64,000 nucleotides of DNA from contig JAEZFP010000065.1 of the NCBI GenBank assembly GCA_023417475.1, positions 52,830 through 116,829 of the forward strand. Direction: 5' to 3'. Made by a program: the position numbers and the translations under genes. The notes beneath the pieces were generated by a model. That model saw only the letters and a program-made list of their open reading frames with translations. It ran no database searches and was not told where the DNA came from. This document shows positions 18,647 through 27,964 of the stretch, one piece after another (position 1 is the first letter of the stretch; every line of letters begins with the position of its first letter). The stretch is from Bacillota bacterium. Lineage in GTDB: Bacteria; Bacillota; UBA4882; UBA8346.

Positions 18647-21494
18647 GGACGTACAAATAATTATCAGCGCCAAGGACATGGCGTCCCGGGCGCTTGGATC
18701 GTTTGGAATGGCTCTTGACACAACGACAAAGAAAGTTACCGCCCTTGACTCACAACTCCAAAAAACAGCGGACCGTGCCGATCAATTTGGCCGGTCCGCT
18801 TCTCTTTTATTGACAGCTCCACTGCTTGCGGTTGGTGCTGCATCAGTGAAAGCGGCCGCCGACATGGAGCAGTCTACCATCGCGTTAACTACTCTTACCG
18901 GATCGGCCGCTGAGGCGAATAAGCAACTTGAGGCCATAAAAAAGATTTCGCTTGAATCAAAGCTAACCTTCCCCGAATTGGTTGACGCCTCTCGAAAAAT
19001 GCTTGCTTATGGTTTTACTGTAAAACAAACAATCCCTATGATAAAAATATTAGGCGACGCTACAAGCGCCTTAGGGCTTGGTAAAGAAGGCATTGACCGG
19101 GTAACTATCGCTTTGGGTCAAATGCAGGCAAAATCAATCGTTTCTGCTGAAGAGATGCGGCAATTATCAGAAGCAGGAATTGGGGCTTGGAAATACCTTG
19201 CGGATGCTATCGGCGTTTCCGTTCCTGAAGCCATGAAAATGGCCGAAAAACGAATGATCGATGGGGCAACCGGGATTAAAGCTATCCTTCAAGGAATGGC
19301 TAACGATCCTAAATTTAAAGACGGAATGAAGAAACAGGCCGATTCCATTTGGGGGACATGGGCGAATTTGCAAGACCAACTGATTTATTCGGCGGCGACA
19401 GTCGGCGCTGTTTTGGCCAAAACTTTTGACTTAAAAAACAGGCTTAAGGGCGCCACAGATTGGCTAAAAGATTTCGCGGACGGATTTAATAAACTTAATC
19501 CGGCTGTTAAAGGCACAATCGTAAATGTGGCTCTGTTTCTCGTGGCTGTTGGCCCAGTGTCGATGGTTGTTGGGCAGGCGGCGAGAAGTATTAGTCTTTT
19601 AATCGGGTTACTAGAGGCAATGAAAGTGGCTTCTGTTGTCACCTTTATCAAGAATTATATAACAGCTGTGGCGGGAATGACTGCCGGATCAGAGGCCGCG
19701 GCGTACGGGGTAATTTTTTTAACTAGAGAACTGCAGGCATTGGCGCTTAATGCAACGATTGTTGGTGGGATTATTGGGATTACGGCTTTAGTTTCAAATT
19801 TGGCCGACAAAGCTAGAATTTGCGCGATCCAAATTTCAAATCTTAACAATGTTGAAGATGCTACAAAAAGAATTAAGTATCTGCAAGAACTAAAATTGAC
19901 CCTTGAAAAAGACTTAGCTGACCAGGAAAACAAGTTATTAACCGGGCAGCAATTCGATGCCGGTCAATTCTCTTTAAACGGCGTTAGCAAGTATGGCGAT
20001 CCTAACGCGGTTAAACCGAAAAGCGAAGATGATCGGAAAAAGGCGATCGATGCTCTTAAGACCCGAATCCTTGAAGTAGACAACATGATTAAATACGCTA
20101 ATGTCAAAATTCGAGACATAATGAATCCTAACTTAGGTGAAAATGAAGATCCGGCCGCAAAACTTAAAGAATTCCTTAACAGCTTCACCAAAGGACTTGG
20201 CGACTTATCGGCTATGGGTGGCAGTAAAAAGACTCCGGCCGACATCATTAAGGATCTCAATACCGAATTAACTGCAGCTACTACAAAACATAAGCTTTTA
20301 GGTAGTGAGTTCGATGTGATAACGGCTAATGCTCAGGCGTACAAGAAAGCAATTGACGATATGCTTAGTATTGATCCAAACAACTCTAATCTTGGAGAAT
20401 GGGTCAATAAAATGCAATATTATCAGCGATATTCCAGTATTGAGAACAGCGTTAAAATGCTCAGCGATGCGGCCAAGGCCGAGTTGGAATGGAGCGATTA
20501 TTTTGGTGCTTATATCGACAAAAAGAGTTTGATTGAACAACTCCAGAACGCCGCATTGCAAAACAAAGAGTCAGTTCTTGCCGCGCCTCGATATGACGAA
20601 CATCTTGGGGCGTATGTTACCGATGAAGTTAAACAGGGTATGCAGAATTCGGTGCTTTTGATGAAGCAGGCGACTTTGGAGGCCGAGGCCGAAGCGGAAA
20701 GGTTTAAAAACATCTGGAGCACGTCCCTTAACGACACCATGACTGACTGGGACAATTGGAGCCTACACATGGTGTCGATCATGGCAGAGACAGCGCAAAG
20801 CATGAGCGATTCGTTTAGTAATTTATTTTTTGACACGATTACCGGTAAGTTTAAATCGTTAAGCAGCTATGCAACCTCGTTTGTACAATCGATCGCCAAA
20901 TCGGTTACGGACTCACTTGGGCAGATGGTTACTAAAAATATCATGTCCGGCGGCTTCGGTCAATGGCTTGGGAGTCAACTTAATACTGTCGGTAACACAG
21001 CGGCGCAGACGGCTAACTCCGCAGCAATGACCGCTAATACTGGTGCGGTTACCGCTAATACGGCGCAAAATTTGCTGTTAACGTCCTCAAGTTTGTCGCT
21101 GTCAACTATATTTTCAAGTTTAACCGCCGCCGCAACAAGTGCGGCCGCCGCTTTATCAACTATCGCGGTAACCGGAGGAATCTCCGGGGCGTTTGCTAGC
21201 GGTGGGTATGCCGTTGCGGGAAACGCCTATTTGGTTGGAGAGCGCGGACCGGAGGTGTTTGTACCTAACGCGAGTGGGACGGTAATCCCCAACCACAAAC
21301 TCGGTCCATTAAACTCCGAAAGTGGTAAAACGACCTGGAACGTTAGTGTGATTAACCAAACGGGCGTGGAAGCTGAAAAACCAACCATAGACATTGACCT
21401 GGAAACTCAGCAATTAACGGTATGGCTAAAGGCGGTCAAGACAAACAAACTTGGGACTCGCGACGTTCTAAAAAGCTTTGGAGGTACACGATGA
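18639..21494 (+). CDS. Tail tape measure protein
   Basis: The 951-residue protein starts at the ATG after AAAGGAGGCGG, inside the end of the T frame. It has an N-terminal TMP core (ADMEQSTIALTTLTGSAAEA, ALGQMQAKSIVSAEEMRQLSEAG), hydrophobic stretches around residues 290-390, and a lambda-like C-terminal sequence (FASGGYAVAGNAYLVGERGPEVF). It sets tail length and is expelled into the cell during infection. Confidence 0.92.
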   Translation: MAKDVQIIISAKDMASRALGSFGMALDTTTKKVTALDSQLQKTADRADQFGRSASLLLTAPLLAVGAASVKAAADMEQSTIALTTLTGSAAEANKQLEAIKKISLESKLTFPELVDASRKMLAYGFTVKQTIPMIKILGDATSALGLGKEGIDRVTIALGQMQAKSIVSAEEMRQLSEAGIGAWKYLADAIGVSVPEAMKMAEKRMIDGATGIKAILQGMANDPKFKDGMKKQADSIWGTWANLQDQLIYSAATVGAVLAKTFDLKNRLKGATDWLKDFADGFNKLNPAVKGTIVNVALFLVAVGPVSMVVGQAARSISLLIGLLEAMKVASVVTFIKNYITAVAGMTAGSEAAAYGVIFLTRELQALALNATIVGGIIGITALVSNLADKARICAIQISNLNNVEDATKRIKYLQELKLTLEKDLADQENKLLTGQQFDAGQFSLNGVSKYGDPNAVKPKSEDDRKKAIDALKTRILEVDNMIKYANVKIRDIMNPNLGENEDPAAKLKEFLNSFTKGLGDLSAMGGSKKTPADIIKDLNTELTAATTKHKLLGSEFDVITANAQAYKKAIDDMLSIDPNNSNLGEWVNKMQYYQRYSSIENSVKMLSDAAKAELEWSDYFGAYIDKKSLIEQLQNAALQNKESVLAAPRYDEHLGAYVTDEVKQGMQNSVLLMKQATLEAEAEAERFKNIWSTSLNDTMTDWDNWSLHMVSIMAETAQSMSDSFSNLFFDTITGKFKSLSSYATSFVQSIAKSVTDSLGQMVTKNIMSGGFGQWLGSQLNTVGNTAAQTANSAAMTANTGAVTANTAQNLLLTSSSLSLSTIFSSLTAAATSAAAALSTIAVTGGISGAFASGGYAVAGNAYLVGERGPEVFVPNASGTVIPNHKLGPLNSESGKTTWNVSVINQTGVEAEKPTIDIDLETQQLTVWLKAVKTNKLGTRDVLKSFGGTR

Positions 21495-21856
21495 GTTATC
21501 CTTCTTTCCCGACGTTAGTTAAAAAACCGGTCTTTCCATTAAAACAGAAAGGTTTTGATCGCGGTATAGCCTCCGAGATGGAAGACGGGTCAATGATCAC
21601 CCGGGAAAAGTATTCTGCGGCGCCGAAAACTTTTACCGTCAATTATATTGCGATGTCAAACGCCGATTGGACCGCCCTAGAGAACTTTTACCACAATACG
21701 GTTAAAGGCTGTTCGCTCATTTTTACTTGGGCCCACCCACAATCAGGAACGACATATAAAGTCCGTTTCCTGCCCGGTGATCCGTTGGAAGGTGTTTTAT
21801 CCGCCGTTGGTTGGTCGGTCGAATTTTCGCTCGTGGAGGCCGTCGATGTCGCTTGA
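21491..21856 (+). CDS. Minor tail protein, gpM-like
   Basis: The 121-residue protein starts at an ATG overlapping the tape measure stop. It has ENFYHNTVKGCSLIFTWAHP followed by VRFLPGDPLE, matching lambda gpM-type tail tip proteins that follow the tape measure gene. Confidence 0.75.
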   Translation: MSYPSFPTLVKKPVFPLKQKGFDRGIASEMEDGSMITREKYSAAPKTFTVNYIAMSNADWTALENFYHNTVKGCSLIFTWAHPQSGTTYKVRFLPGDPLEGVLSAVGWSVEFSLVEAVDVA

Positions 21857-22454
21857 TCTATCGTATGTGTTGGAAAAAAACAAGACCTGCGCAGGGCGTT
21901 GGCCGGAACTTTTGGAAATTAACATCCCCGGACTGGAAACAATCCGGCTGGTTAACGACTTTAAAAATTTGATCTGGAACGGCCACACTTGGCAAGCGTT
22001 TCCGTTCCGGCTTGAGGAGATCACCGAGGATGGCAAGTCGTTGCCGCAGCTCAATCTCACCGTAAGCAACGTAGACCGCTTAATATCGACCTATTTAGAG
22101 GGTTCTAGAGGGGCAACCGGGGCGCGGGTAACTTTTTACGTAGTACACGCCCAACATCTTGATTTAGTCGCCCCGGCGGTACAGGTTAGCTTTTCGGTGC
22201 AACAAACTTTGGCTGACGAGCAATGGGTTACTTTTGTGCTTGGCCCCGGTACGGCGACGCAACGGCGTATCCCGGAACGGGTTTACCTTAAGGATTTTTG
22301 CCCGTATAAAGACGGCGACGTTGAGTGCGGCCGGGTTGTGACCGGCGGGGTCCACTGCAATCACACAGGCGATAGTTGCAAGTCCTTAGGCAATTATGCG
22401 CGCTTTGGCGGCGAACCGGGATTGCTAGGCGGTGGTATGTATGCCTCAACTTAA
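21846..22454 (+). CDS. Minor tail protein, gpL-like with four cysteines
   Basis: The 202-residue protein has LNLTVSNVDRLISTYLEGSRGATGARVTFYVV and a C-terminal region with four cysteines (FCPYKDGDVECGR, VHCNH, DSCKS). In lambda gpL such cysteines hold an iron-sulfur cluster at the tail tip. It starts within the end of the previous gene. Confidence 0.82.
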   Translation: MSLDLSYVLEKNKTCAGRWPELLEINIPGLETIRLVNDFKNLIWNGHTWQAFPFRLEEITEDGKSLPQLNLTVSNVDRLISTYLEGSRGATGARVTFYVVHAQHLDLVAPAVQVSFSVQQTLADEQWVTFVLGPGTATQRRIPERVYLKDFCPYKDGDVECGRVVTGGVHCNHTGDSCKSLGNYARFGGEPGLLGGGMYAST

Positions 22455-22863
22455 CGATCTGATCGGTAAGCCGTTTAAAGACGGCGGTCGCGGCCCAGAT
22501 GCTTACGATTGCTACGGGTTGGCGATCGAGGTGTTTAAACGCTATGGCATCGACCTACCGGACTTTAAAATCGCTTGCCGTGACACCAAAGCGATCAACG
22601 GACGATATTTGGAGCAAAAGCCTTTTTGGAAAGACGTAACCGAGGAAAAGCCGGCGCCGTCTTTAATTTTTATGCGGTTTAACTCAAGTATCGGGAACCA
22701 TGTCGGGGTGTACCTTGGCCAAGGCCGGTTTATCCACGCCCGCGCCAGTACGTTATCGTGCATTGAGCGCATAAATAGCCCCGTTTGGGCGACGGCGGTC
22801 ATTGGGTATTACGTACCGGCCGGCAAAAGTCAGGAGGTTGCCAATGGACAAAGTAACAGTTAG
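22441..22863 (+). CDS. NlpC/P60 tail tip peptidase, gpK-like
   Basis: The 140-residue protein has the catalytic YDCYGLA (Cys24), NHVGVYLG (His87) and FIHARAS (His99) of NlpC/P60 peptidases. At this position it is probably the tail-associated peptidoglycan hydrolase that opens the wall during DNA entry. It overlaps genes on both sides. Confidence 0.9.
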   Translation: MPQLNDLIGKPFKDGGRGPDAYDCYGLAIEVFKRYGIDLPDFKIACRDTKAINGRYLEQKPFWKDVTEEKPAPSLIFMRFNSSIGNHVGVYLGQGRFIHARASTLSCIERINSPVWATAVIGYYVPAGKSQEVANGQSNS

Positions 22864-25753
22864 CATAGTTAAAAATCCATTTGATATCCTGCAAGAACGA
22901 CTGATCGACAACGTCGATTATGCCCCGGGGATGACTGCTGCTGATTGTATTGCGCAACTCGGACAGATAGACCTTGATCAGTTTGTGCTTTTGGTTAATG
23001 GTATCGAAGCGCCGACTGATACGATTGTCCAGCCATGGGACTATGTGTCGGCAGTCGCCAAGGTTGAGAGTGGCGACAGTAACAGTATCTTAGCTATGGT
23101 CGCCATGATCGCGCTTACAATTTACACTGGAGGACTTTATGCGGGTTGGGTTGCCGCCGGGACAAATACCTACCTCGCGACTGCGGGGATGGTTGGGCTT
23201 AACCTTGTCGGGTCGTATCTCATATATCACTGGCTACCGATGCAAACTGACAGTTACCAGGGGTCAAACACCTATGGCTGGGATGGCATCAAAAACAGTT
23301 ACAATCAAGGCGCATCAATCCCGATCCTATTTGGGGAGATGCGCGTTGGGGGGCAGGTGTTGTCGTCTCATCCGACGACCGACGGCGATAAGCAATACGC
23401 CAATTTGTTGTTTTGCGGCGGCGAAGGCCCGTGCGATTATACCGGAGATGGCGAGGACGGCAACTGTACCGGGATAACCGATATTACGATTAATGATAAC
23501 CCGTTCGAAAATTTTAGTGGCGACCTGGTAGCCTATAAACGCGCCGGATTAAATGGCCAATCCGTAATCCCTGGTTTTAACGAGACTTACGCTGATCAAG
23601 CGATTTCGCACAAATGCGAACTCGGGATACCGTATATCGTTACGACCGACGGCAATGCCGCCACAGCCCTAGAAGTTTGCTTTGATTTCCCGGGCGGCAT
23701 ATCCTTTACCAACCTAAAAGGCGAGTTTAAAAGCAGCGCAATTGGGCTAAGTCTTTTTTATCGGGTCCACGGAGCTGCGCAATGGACCAATTACAACGGG
23801 GCGGTATACTCCGGCACTCAGGTAAGCGCCAACGAGTTTAGGACCGCAGGCTATATCGGCATTGGAGTAAATGACGTAATAACCATTGGTGGCGGAGTTT
23901 ATCAAGTTGTGTCAAATATTGAGGAGGGCGAATGGATTGGCGGGGAGTGGTCGGGGTATGGAACCTATATTATCACCGTCGACGGCCCCAGTCTACCTGC
24001 GGGATCGTTGTCGTTTAAAACGTCTCATTTTGCGTATAGCGGCAAAACCAAATCGGCGTTAAAGCGCGTCTTGCGGCTAGATAATCTGACGAAAGGTCAA
24101 TATTATGACGTCGCGGTGTCGATGTACCAGATAGCCGACGTTAACAATCCTTTGACGGTTGTCGCTTACTGGTCAATGTTGACGCAAGTTTCCGAAGGGG
24201 CGTTAAGCCGGCCGAACAAAGTCTTATTGGGCATAAAAGCTTTGGCGACCGATCAACTTTCCGGGGGCATGCCAACCATTACTTGGCTCCAAAAACGGTC
24301 AAAGGTGATCATCCAAACCGGGGTTGGCACTTACACCGAAAAACCAGCCGATAACCCCGCGTGGGCCTGTTATTGGTTACTGAATCGCGTGTATCGATAT
24401 AAGAACATCCACACCAACGCCTGGGAGTATGTCGTCAAGGGCCTGCCTTATGATCAGATTGATTACGACCGTTTTGAGGCTTGGGCCGCGTTTTGCGACG
24501 ATAAAGGTTGTCACGTTAACATCTACCTTGATACTCCGGATATCGTTTGGGATGCCTTAGTCAAAGTGTCAAGAGTCGGTTACGGCCAAGTGTTTCCGTC
24601 GGGCGGGGACAAATGGTCCTGCGTCTATGACGGTCCGACCGACATGATCGCGGGGGTTGTCAATCGGGCAAATATGGTACGCGGGAGTTTTTCGGAGCAG
24701 TTTATCTCGTCCGACGACATGGCCAATGCGGTTGAGGTAACCTTTTTTAACGCGGCCAAAAATTACGAGCGTGATAAGCTCACAGTATACGCCGACGGAT
24801 ATAACGACTCTGATACAATTCAAAAGCCGGTCGGTGTTGACTTAGTCGGCTGCACGTCGGCCGACGAGGCTTACGCCTACGGTAATTATCTGCTAAAATG
24901 CACCAAATATAATATCCGTACCTGCTCATGGTCTCAGGATATCGACTCGATCGGCTATATGATCGGGGATGTGGTCATGGTGCAACATGACGTCCCGCGC
25001 TGGGGTTCCGGCGGCCGGGTTATCGCCGCTGACGAATACACCATCACGCTTGACCACGAGGTTATTGTCGACCCTGGCAAGACTTACGCTGTTAGGGTCC
25101 AGTTACCGGACGATACGATTTTTAACGGGGTTATAGGCGCGGGGATTGTTACCGCGCAATTAGGGATGCCGCTCGGAGTACAGCCGCTTGTCGGAGGATC
25201 ATCGACGGTACTGGTCTCAGATACGCCGTTTGAGACCATCCCCGCTCCGGGTAGCCTTTGGCAGTTTGGCGAGTATGGCAGGGTGGCAAAGCCGTTTAGG
25301 ATTGCTCAAATCAGCCGCGACTCTGATTTGCGCCGGAAGATATCGGCGGTTGAGTACAACGAGGCGGCGTATGAACCAGGTAGCCCCCCGGCTATTGATT
25401 ATTCCAGCGGCCTCGGAAACATTACCGGACTGATCGCCAACCAATACAACGACGAGTCCGGCGTAGCCTGGATTGGCTTGGCATGGATGCCGCCGCGCGA
25501 TATGTACGCTGGGGCGATCGTATCGGTTAACGGTAAGCAGATCGGCAAGGTTGATCAGAGCCAAAACTCTCTCCAATTTCCTGTAATCGACCTCGGCACT
25601 TATGCTATGACGGTAGCGGCGCTAGACCGGTTTGGTAACGCATTTGGGGCCGCAACAGTCGAGTACGAGGTAACCGACAACCCGCCGCCGTTGGCCCCGG
25701 AGGAGTATGCGGCCATGCCGACGCCGAAAGGGTTTATTGCCGCGTTTAGTTAG
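22844..25753 (+). CDS. Tail tip attachment protein, fused gpI/gpJ type
   Basis: The 969-residue protein starts at ATG 22844 (AGGAGGTTG site). Residues 1-75 resemble the gpI-type beta-grasp domain (VTVSIVKNPFDILQERL). Hydrophobic segments around residues 85-150 follow, then the conserved J core (GWDGIKNSYNQGASIPILFGEMRVGG, WAFCDDKGCHVNIYLDTP). It ends with an FnIII-like module and no fibre extension. It would contact the host receptor. No separate I gene is visible. Confidence 0.85.
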   Translation: MDKVTVSIVKNPFDILQERLIDNVDYAPGMTAADCIAQLGQIDLDQFVLLVNGIEAPTDTIVQPWDYVSAVAKVESGDSNSILAMVAMIALTIYTGGLYAGWVAAGTNTYLATAGMVGLNLVGSYLIYHWLPMQTDSYQGSNTYGWDGIKNSYNQGASIPILFGEMRVGGQVLSSHPTTDGDKQYANLLFCGGEGPCDYTGDGEDGNCTGITDITINDNPFENFSGDLVAYKRAGLNGQSVIPGFNETYADQAISHKCELGIPYIVTTDGNAATALEVCFDFPGGISFTNLKGEFKSSAIGLSLFYRVHGAAQWTNYNGAVYSGTQVSANEFRTAGYIGIGVNDVITIGGGVYQVVSNIEEGEWIGGEWSGYGTYIITVDGPSLPAGSLSFKTSHFAYSGKTKSALKRVLRLDNLTKGQYYDVAVSMYQIADVNNPLTVVAYWSMLTQVSEGALSRPNKVLLGIKALATDQLSGGMPTITWLQKRSKVIIQTGVGTYTEKPADNPAWACYWLLNRVYRYKNIHTNAWEYVVKGLPYDQIDYDRFEAWAAFCDDKGCHVNIYLDTPDIVWDALVKVSRVGYGQVFPSGGDKWSCVYDGPTDMIAGVVNRANMVRGSFSEQFISSDDMANAVEVTFFNAAKNYERDKLTVYADGYNDSDTIQKPVGVDLVGCTSADEAYAYGNYLLKCTKYNIRTCSWSQDIDSIGYMIGDVVMVQHDVPRWGSGGRVIAADEYTITLDHEVIVDPGKTYAVRVQLPDDTIFNGVIGAGIVTAQLGMPLGVQPLVGGSSTVLVSDTPFETIPAPGSLWQFGEYGRVAKPFRIAQISRDSDLRRKISAVEYNEAAYEPGSPPAIDYSSGLGNITGLIANQYNDESGVAWIGLAWMPPRDMYAGAIVSVNGKQIGKVDQSQNSLQFPVIDLGTYAMTVAALDRFGNAFGAATVEYEVTDNPPPLAPEEYAAMPTPKGFIAAFS

Positions 25754-25791
25754 CGAGTAATTAGATCGTTTAGCAGCATCTATAAACAGCA

Positions 25792-25817
25792 TTGATCGTT
25801 TTTGCAAAAACGATCAA
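25792..25817. terminator. Perfect 26-bp palindrome after the tail operon
   Basis: The 26 bases from TTGATCG to CGATCAA are fully self-complementary and are followed by a T-rich stretch (gttttatttg). It fits a tail operon terminator; a dimer-protein operator is an alternative. Confidence 0.7.
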
Positions 25818-25827
25818 ATAGTTTTAT

Positions 25828-25856
25828 TTGATTAATATTTGACGTTAATGTTAAAT
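25828..25856 (+). promoter_or_regulatory. Candidate weak promoter for lipoprotein gene
   Basis: TTGATT, 17 bases, TTAAAT. Both hexamers match four of six. It lies between the palindrome and the lipoprotein start. Confidence 0.35.
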
Positions 25857-25891
25857 TTAGGAAGGTAAGGTGATAAATTGAGGTGATTGTG

Positions 25892-27358
25892 ATGTTTAAA
25901 AAACTAATTTTGATTTTAACCGTTATCTTTTTAGTCGCCGGATGCTCCGGAGGAAAAAAATCAATTCCAAAACCAGGAAATAACAATGGGGTGATTACCA
26001 TACCATATCAAAAACCACTTGATTTTAAACAGTACGAGGTCTACGTCAGCTTAACCGACGGATTTACTCCGACCGGATGGGACCCGGCAACGCCGACCGC
26101 CGAGTATGATAACGAGGGGTCTTGGGCAGGGACGCCGAACGCTGTCGCCGATTGGGATGGCGCAGCTAATACTTTGCATACCATCACTACGACGGAGCCA
26201 ATCCAGGTCACTAATCTGACTCCTGGTAAAACATATTACTTTTGTGTTGTGGTCGTTGATCGATCGAACAAACGCAGCAAGCCCGGGCCAATCCGGGCCG
26301 CCGTAGCCGGGGATGCGCAACGTAGTTCTACAGTGGTTATCGCCGCCAGCAATGCCTCTCCCGCGAGTAAAGCGGGGGCGGATTACGTCTGTACCGGGTC
26401 GAGCGATCAGACTGTTATTAATCAGGCTATGCTCGACGCGGTCGCGGCCAATCCCGGAACCATCGTAACAATAAAACTTACATCAGGCAATTACATTTTA
26501 AGCAATTCAATCGCCATTCCGTCCCGGGTTACGTTTGATTGCGACGGCACAATCCAGGCCGATCCTTCCGTTACGACCGCTTTTGCCGCAGTTAAAAACA
26601 CTCCGTCCGGCGGTAGTCAGGACATTAAGATTACTGATTTGACAATTGCCGGATCACAATATATGGCCGAGATGGCGTTTATTAATTTGGCGAATAGCTC
26701 GCTTGACAATATCACGGTTAACTCGTCGTATTCGGGCGGGTTTAAGATTAGACTGGAGACCTGTCGGGTTACGATTGAGAGATCAAAGCTAACCAAAACG
26801 GAGATATCGCTGTTGGGTTGCACGCAATGCACGATTAGCAATAACCAGATTACACAATCGGCAAGTAGAGGCGTTTATCTTGATTACTCGCATAACAACA
26901 ATATAGACGGCAATAAAGTAACCGAAAACGCGCACTACGGAATCTTTTTAAACAGGTCGAGCGGCAATATCGTCAATAACAACCAGGTAGTTGACAACGG
27001 TCAAAGCGGTATACTAATCAACTCACTCGACGACGGTTTTGGTGATAATAACCTAATTACCAGTAACTACGTTGAGGGAAACGGGACGCTAACCAATGAC
27101 GTATATGACGGGATTTCGGTGGTTGGGTATTGTTCTAACAATTCAATCCAAAATAACACTTGCCGAAAAGGAGACAATACGAATAAGCCTAACAGCGGGA
27201 TTTTTGTTGCGTCGGCGGACGCCAAAAGGAATCTCATATCCAACAACGACTGTTATCAATCGGGAGTGTCTTATGGGATCCATGACGGGGGAACCAATAC
27301 CAACTTTGGCTCCGGAAACCGCAACAACGACGGAACCTGGAGTACGACTCCGAACTAA
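25892..27358 (+). CDS. Lipoprotein with FnIII-like and right-handed beta-helix domains (phage moron)
   Basis: The 488-residue protein begins with a signal peptide ending in the lipobox VAGC (about residues 17-20), so it is likely lipid-anchored on the outside of the lysogen. An FnIII-like domain (about residues 40-145) is followed by a parallel beta-helix with repeated NNxI/NNQI turns (about residues 165-470), like pectate-lyase or tailspike folds. It sits after the J gene but is bracketed by its own terminators. It could alter the cell surface or block superinfection. A tailspike would not normally carry a lipid anchor. ATG 25892 is chosen because GAGGTG lies just upstream. Confidence 0.75.
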   Translation: MFKKLILILTVIFLVAGCSGGKKSIPKPGNNNGVITIPYQKPLDFKQYEVYVSLTDGFTPTGWDPATPTAEYDNEGSWAGTPNAVADWDGAANTLHTITTTEPIQVTNLTPGKTYYFCVVVVDRSNKRSKPGPIRAAVAGDAQRSSTVVIAASNASPASKAGADYVCTGSSDQTVINQAMLDAVAANPGTIVTIKLTSGNYILSNSIAIPSRVTFDCDGTIQADPSVTTAFAAVKNTPSGGSQDIKITDLTIAGSQYMAEMAFINLANSSLDNITVNSSYSGGFKIRLETCRVTIERSKLTKTEISLLGCTQCTISNNQITQSASRGVYLDYSHNNNIDGNKVTENAHYGIFLNRSSGNIVNNNQVVDNGQSGILINSLDDGFGDNNLITSNYVEGNGTLTNDVYDGISVVGYCSNNSIQNNTCRKGDNTNKPNSGIFVASADAKRNLISNNDCYQSGVSYGIHDGGTNTNFGSGNRNNDGTWSTTPN

Positions 27359-27376
27359 GATGCATACCATCCATTT

Positions 27377-27403
27377 AAAAGACCCTTCACGGGGTCTTTT
27401 TTA
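27377..27403 (+). terminator. Intrinsic terminator after lipoprotein gene
   Basis: AAAAGACCC-ttcacg-GGGTCTTTTTT, a strong stem with T run. Confidence 0.85.
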
Positions 27404-27426
27404 TTTATAAAAATAGGAGGTAACTC

Positions 27427-27963
27427 ATGGGGCAGAATTTTGACGAAACGTTAAACACCATGAAGATAGGCGAAGGTGAGAATGAAAAGATAATTCCGAC
27501 TTCTGCTAAGCCGGATAATAACGGCAATCCGATCACTGCAATTGAAATTAACAACATAGGTGGAGATCCAATTTTTACTCCGGCGTTGCCAGGAAATGTT
27601 CAAATAAGTGGCAGTTTGGTTTCGGATGAATTTACGTTTCAAAATGCTGCAATTTCAGCAAATGATGGTACAGCAAATAAGTTAAATTTGAACGGTAAAA
27701 ATCAAGTATTGCTTAGTATTAATCGTACTTCAATTACTGCGAATTCGATTTCATTTCGAGCCACTGGGCCTAACGGCGGTGCTGGCTATGTTTTTGGTTA
27801 CAAAGTTAATTCAGACAATACGATCACAACTGGATCCGGGTCAGCTGCCACTACCAACGAAGTCTGGTTAATTACCAACCTGGCTGGATATACTGATTTT
27901 TATGTTTCGATTAATTCGATGACTGGAACCAGCATTACTGTCAAAGGGAAGGCGGTGGCGTAA
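27427..27963 (+). CDS. Probable phage fibre or head-fibre protein, 178 residues
   Basis: It is preceded by ATAGGAGG. The protein is rich in Ser, Thr, Asn and Gly with beta-strand periodicity (SFRATGPNGGAGYVFGYKV), as in fibre-like proteins. The family is not recognised. It lies directly before the SGNH gene, with which it probably forms a transcript. Confidence 0.55.
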   Translation: MGQNFDETLNTMKIGEGENEKIIPTSAKPDNNGNPITAIEINNIGGDPIFTPALPGNVQISGSLVSDEFTFQNAAISANDGTANKLNLNGKNQVLLSINRTSITANSISFRATGPNGGAGYVFGYKVNSDNTITTGSGSAATTNEVWLITNLAGYTDFYVSINSMTGTSITVKGKAVA

Positions 27964-27964
27964 A

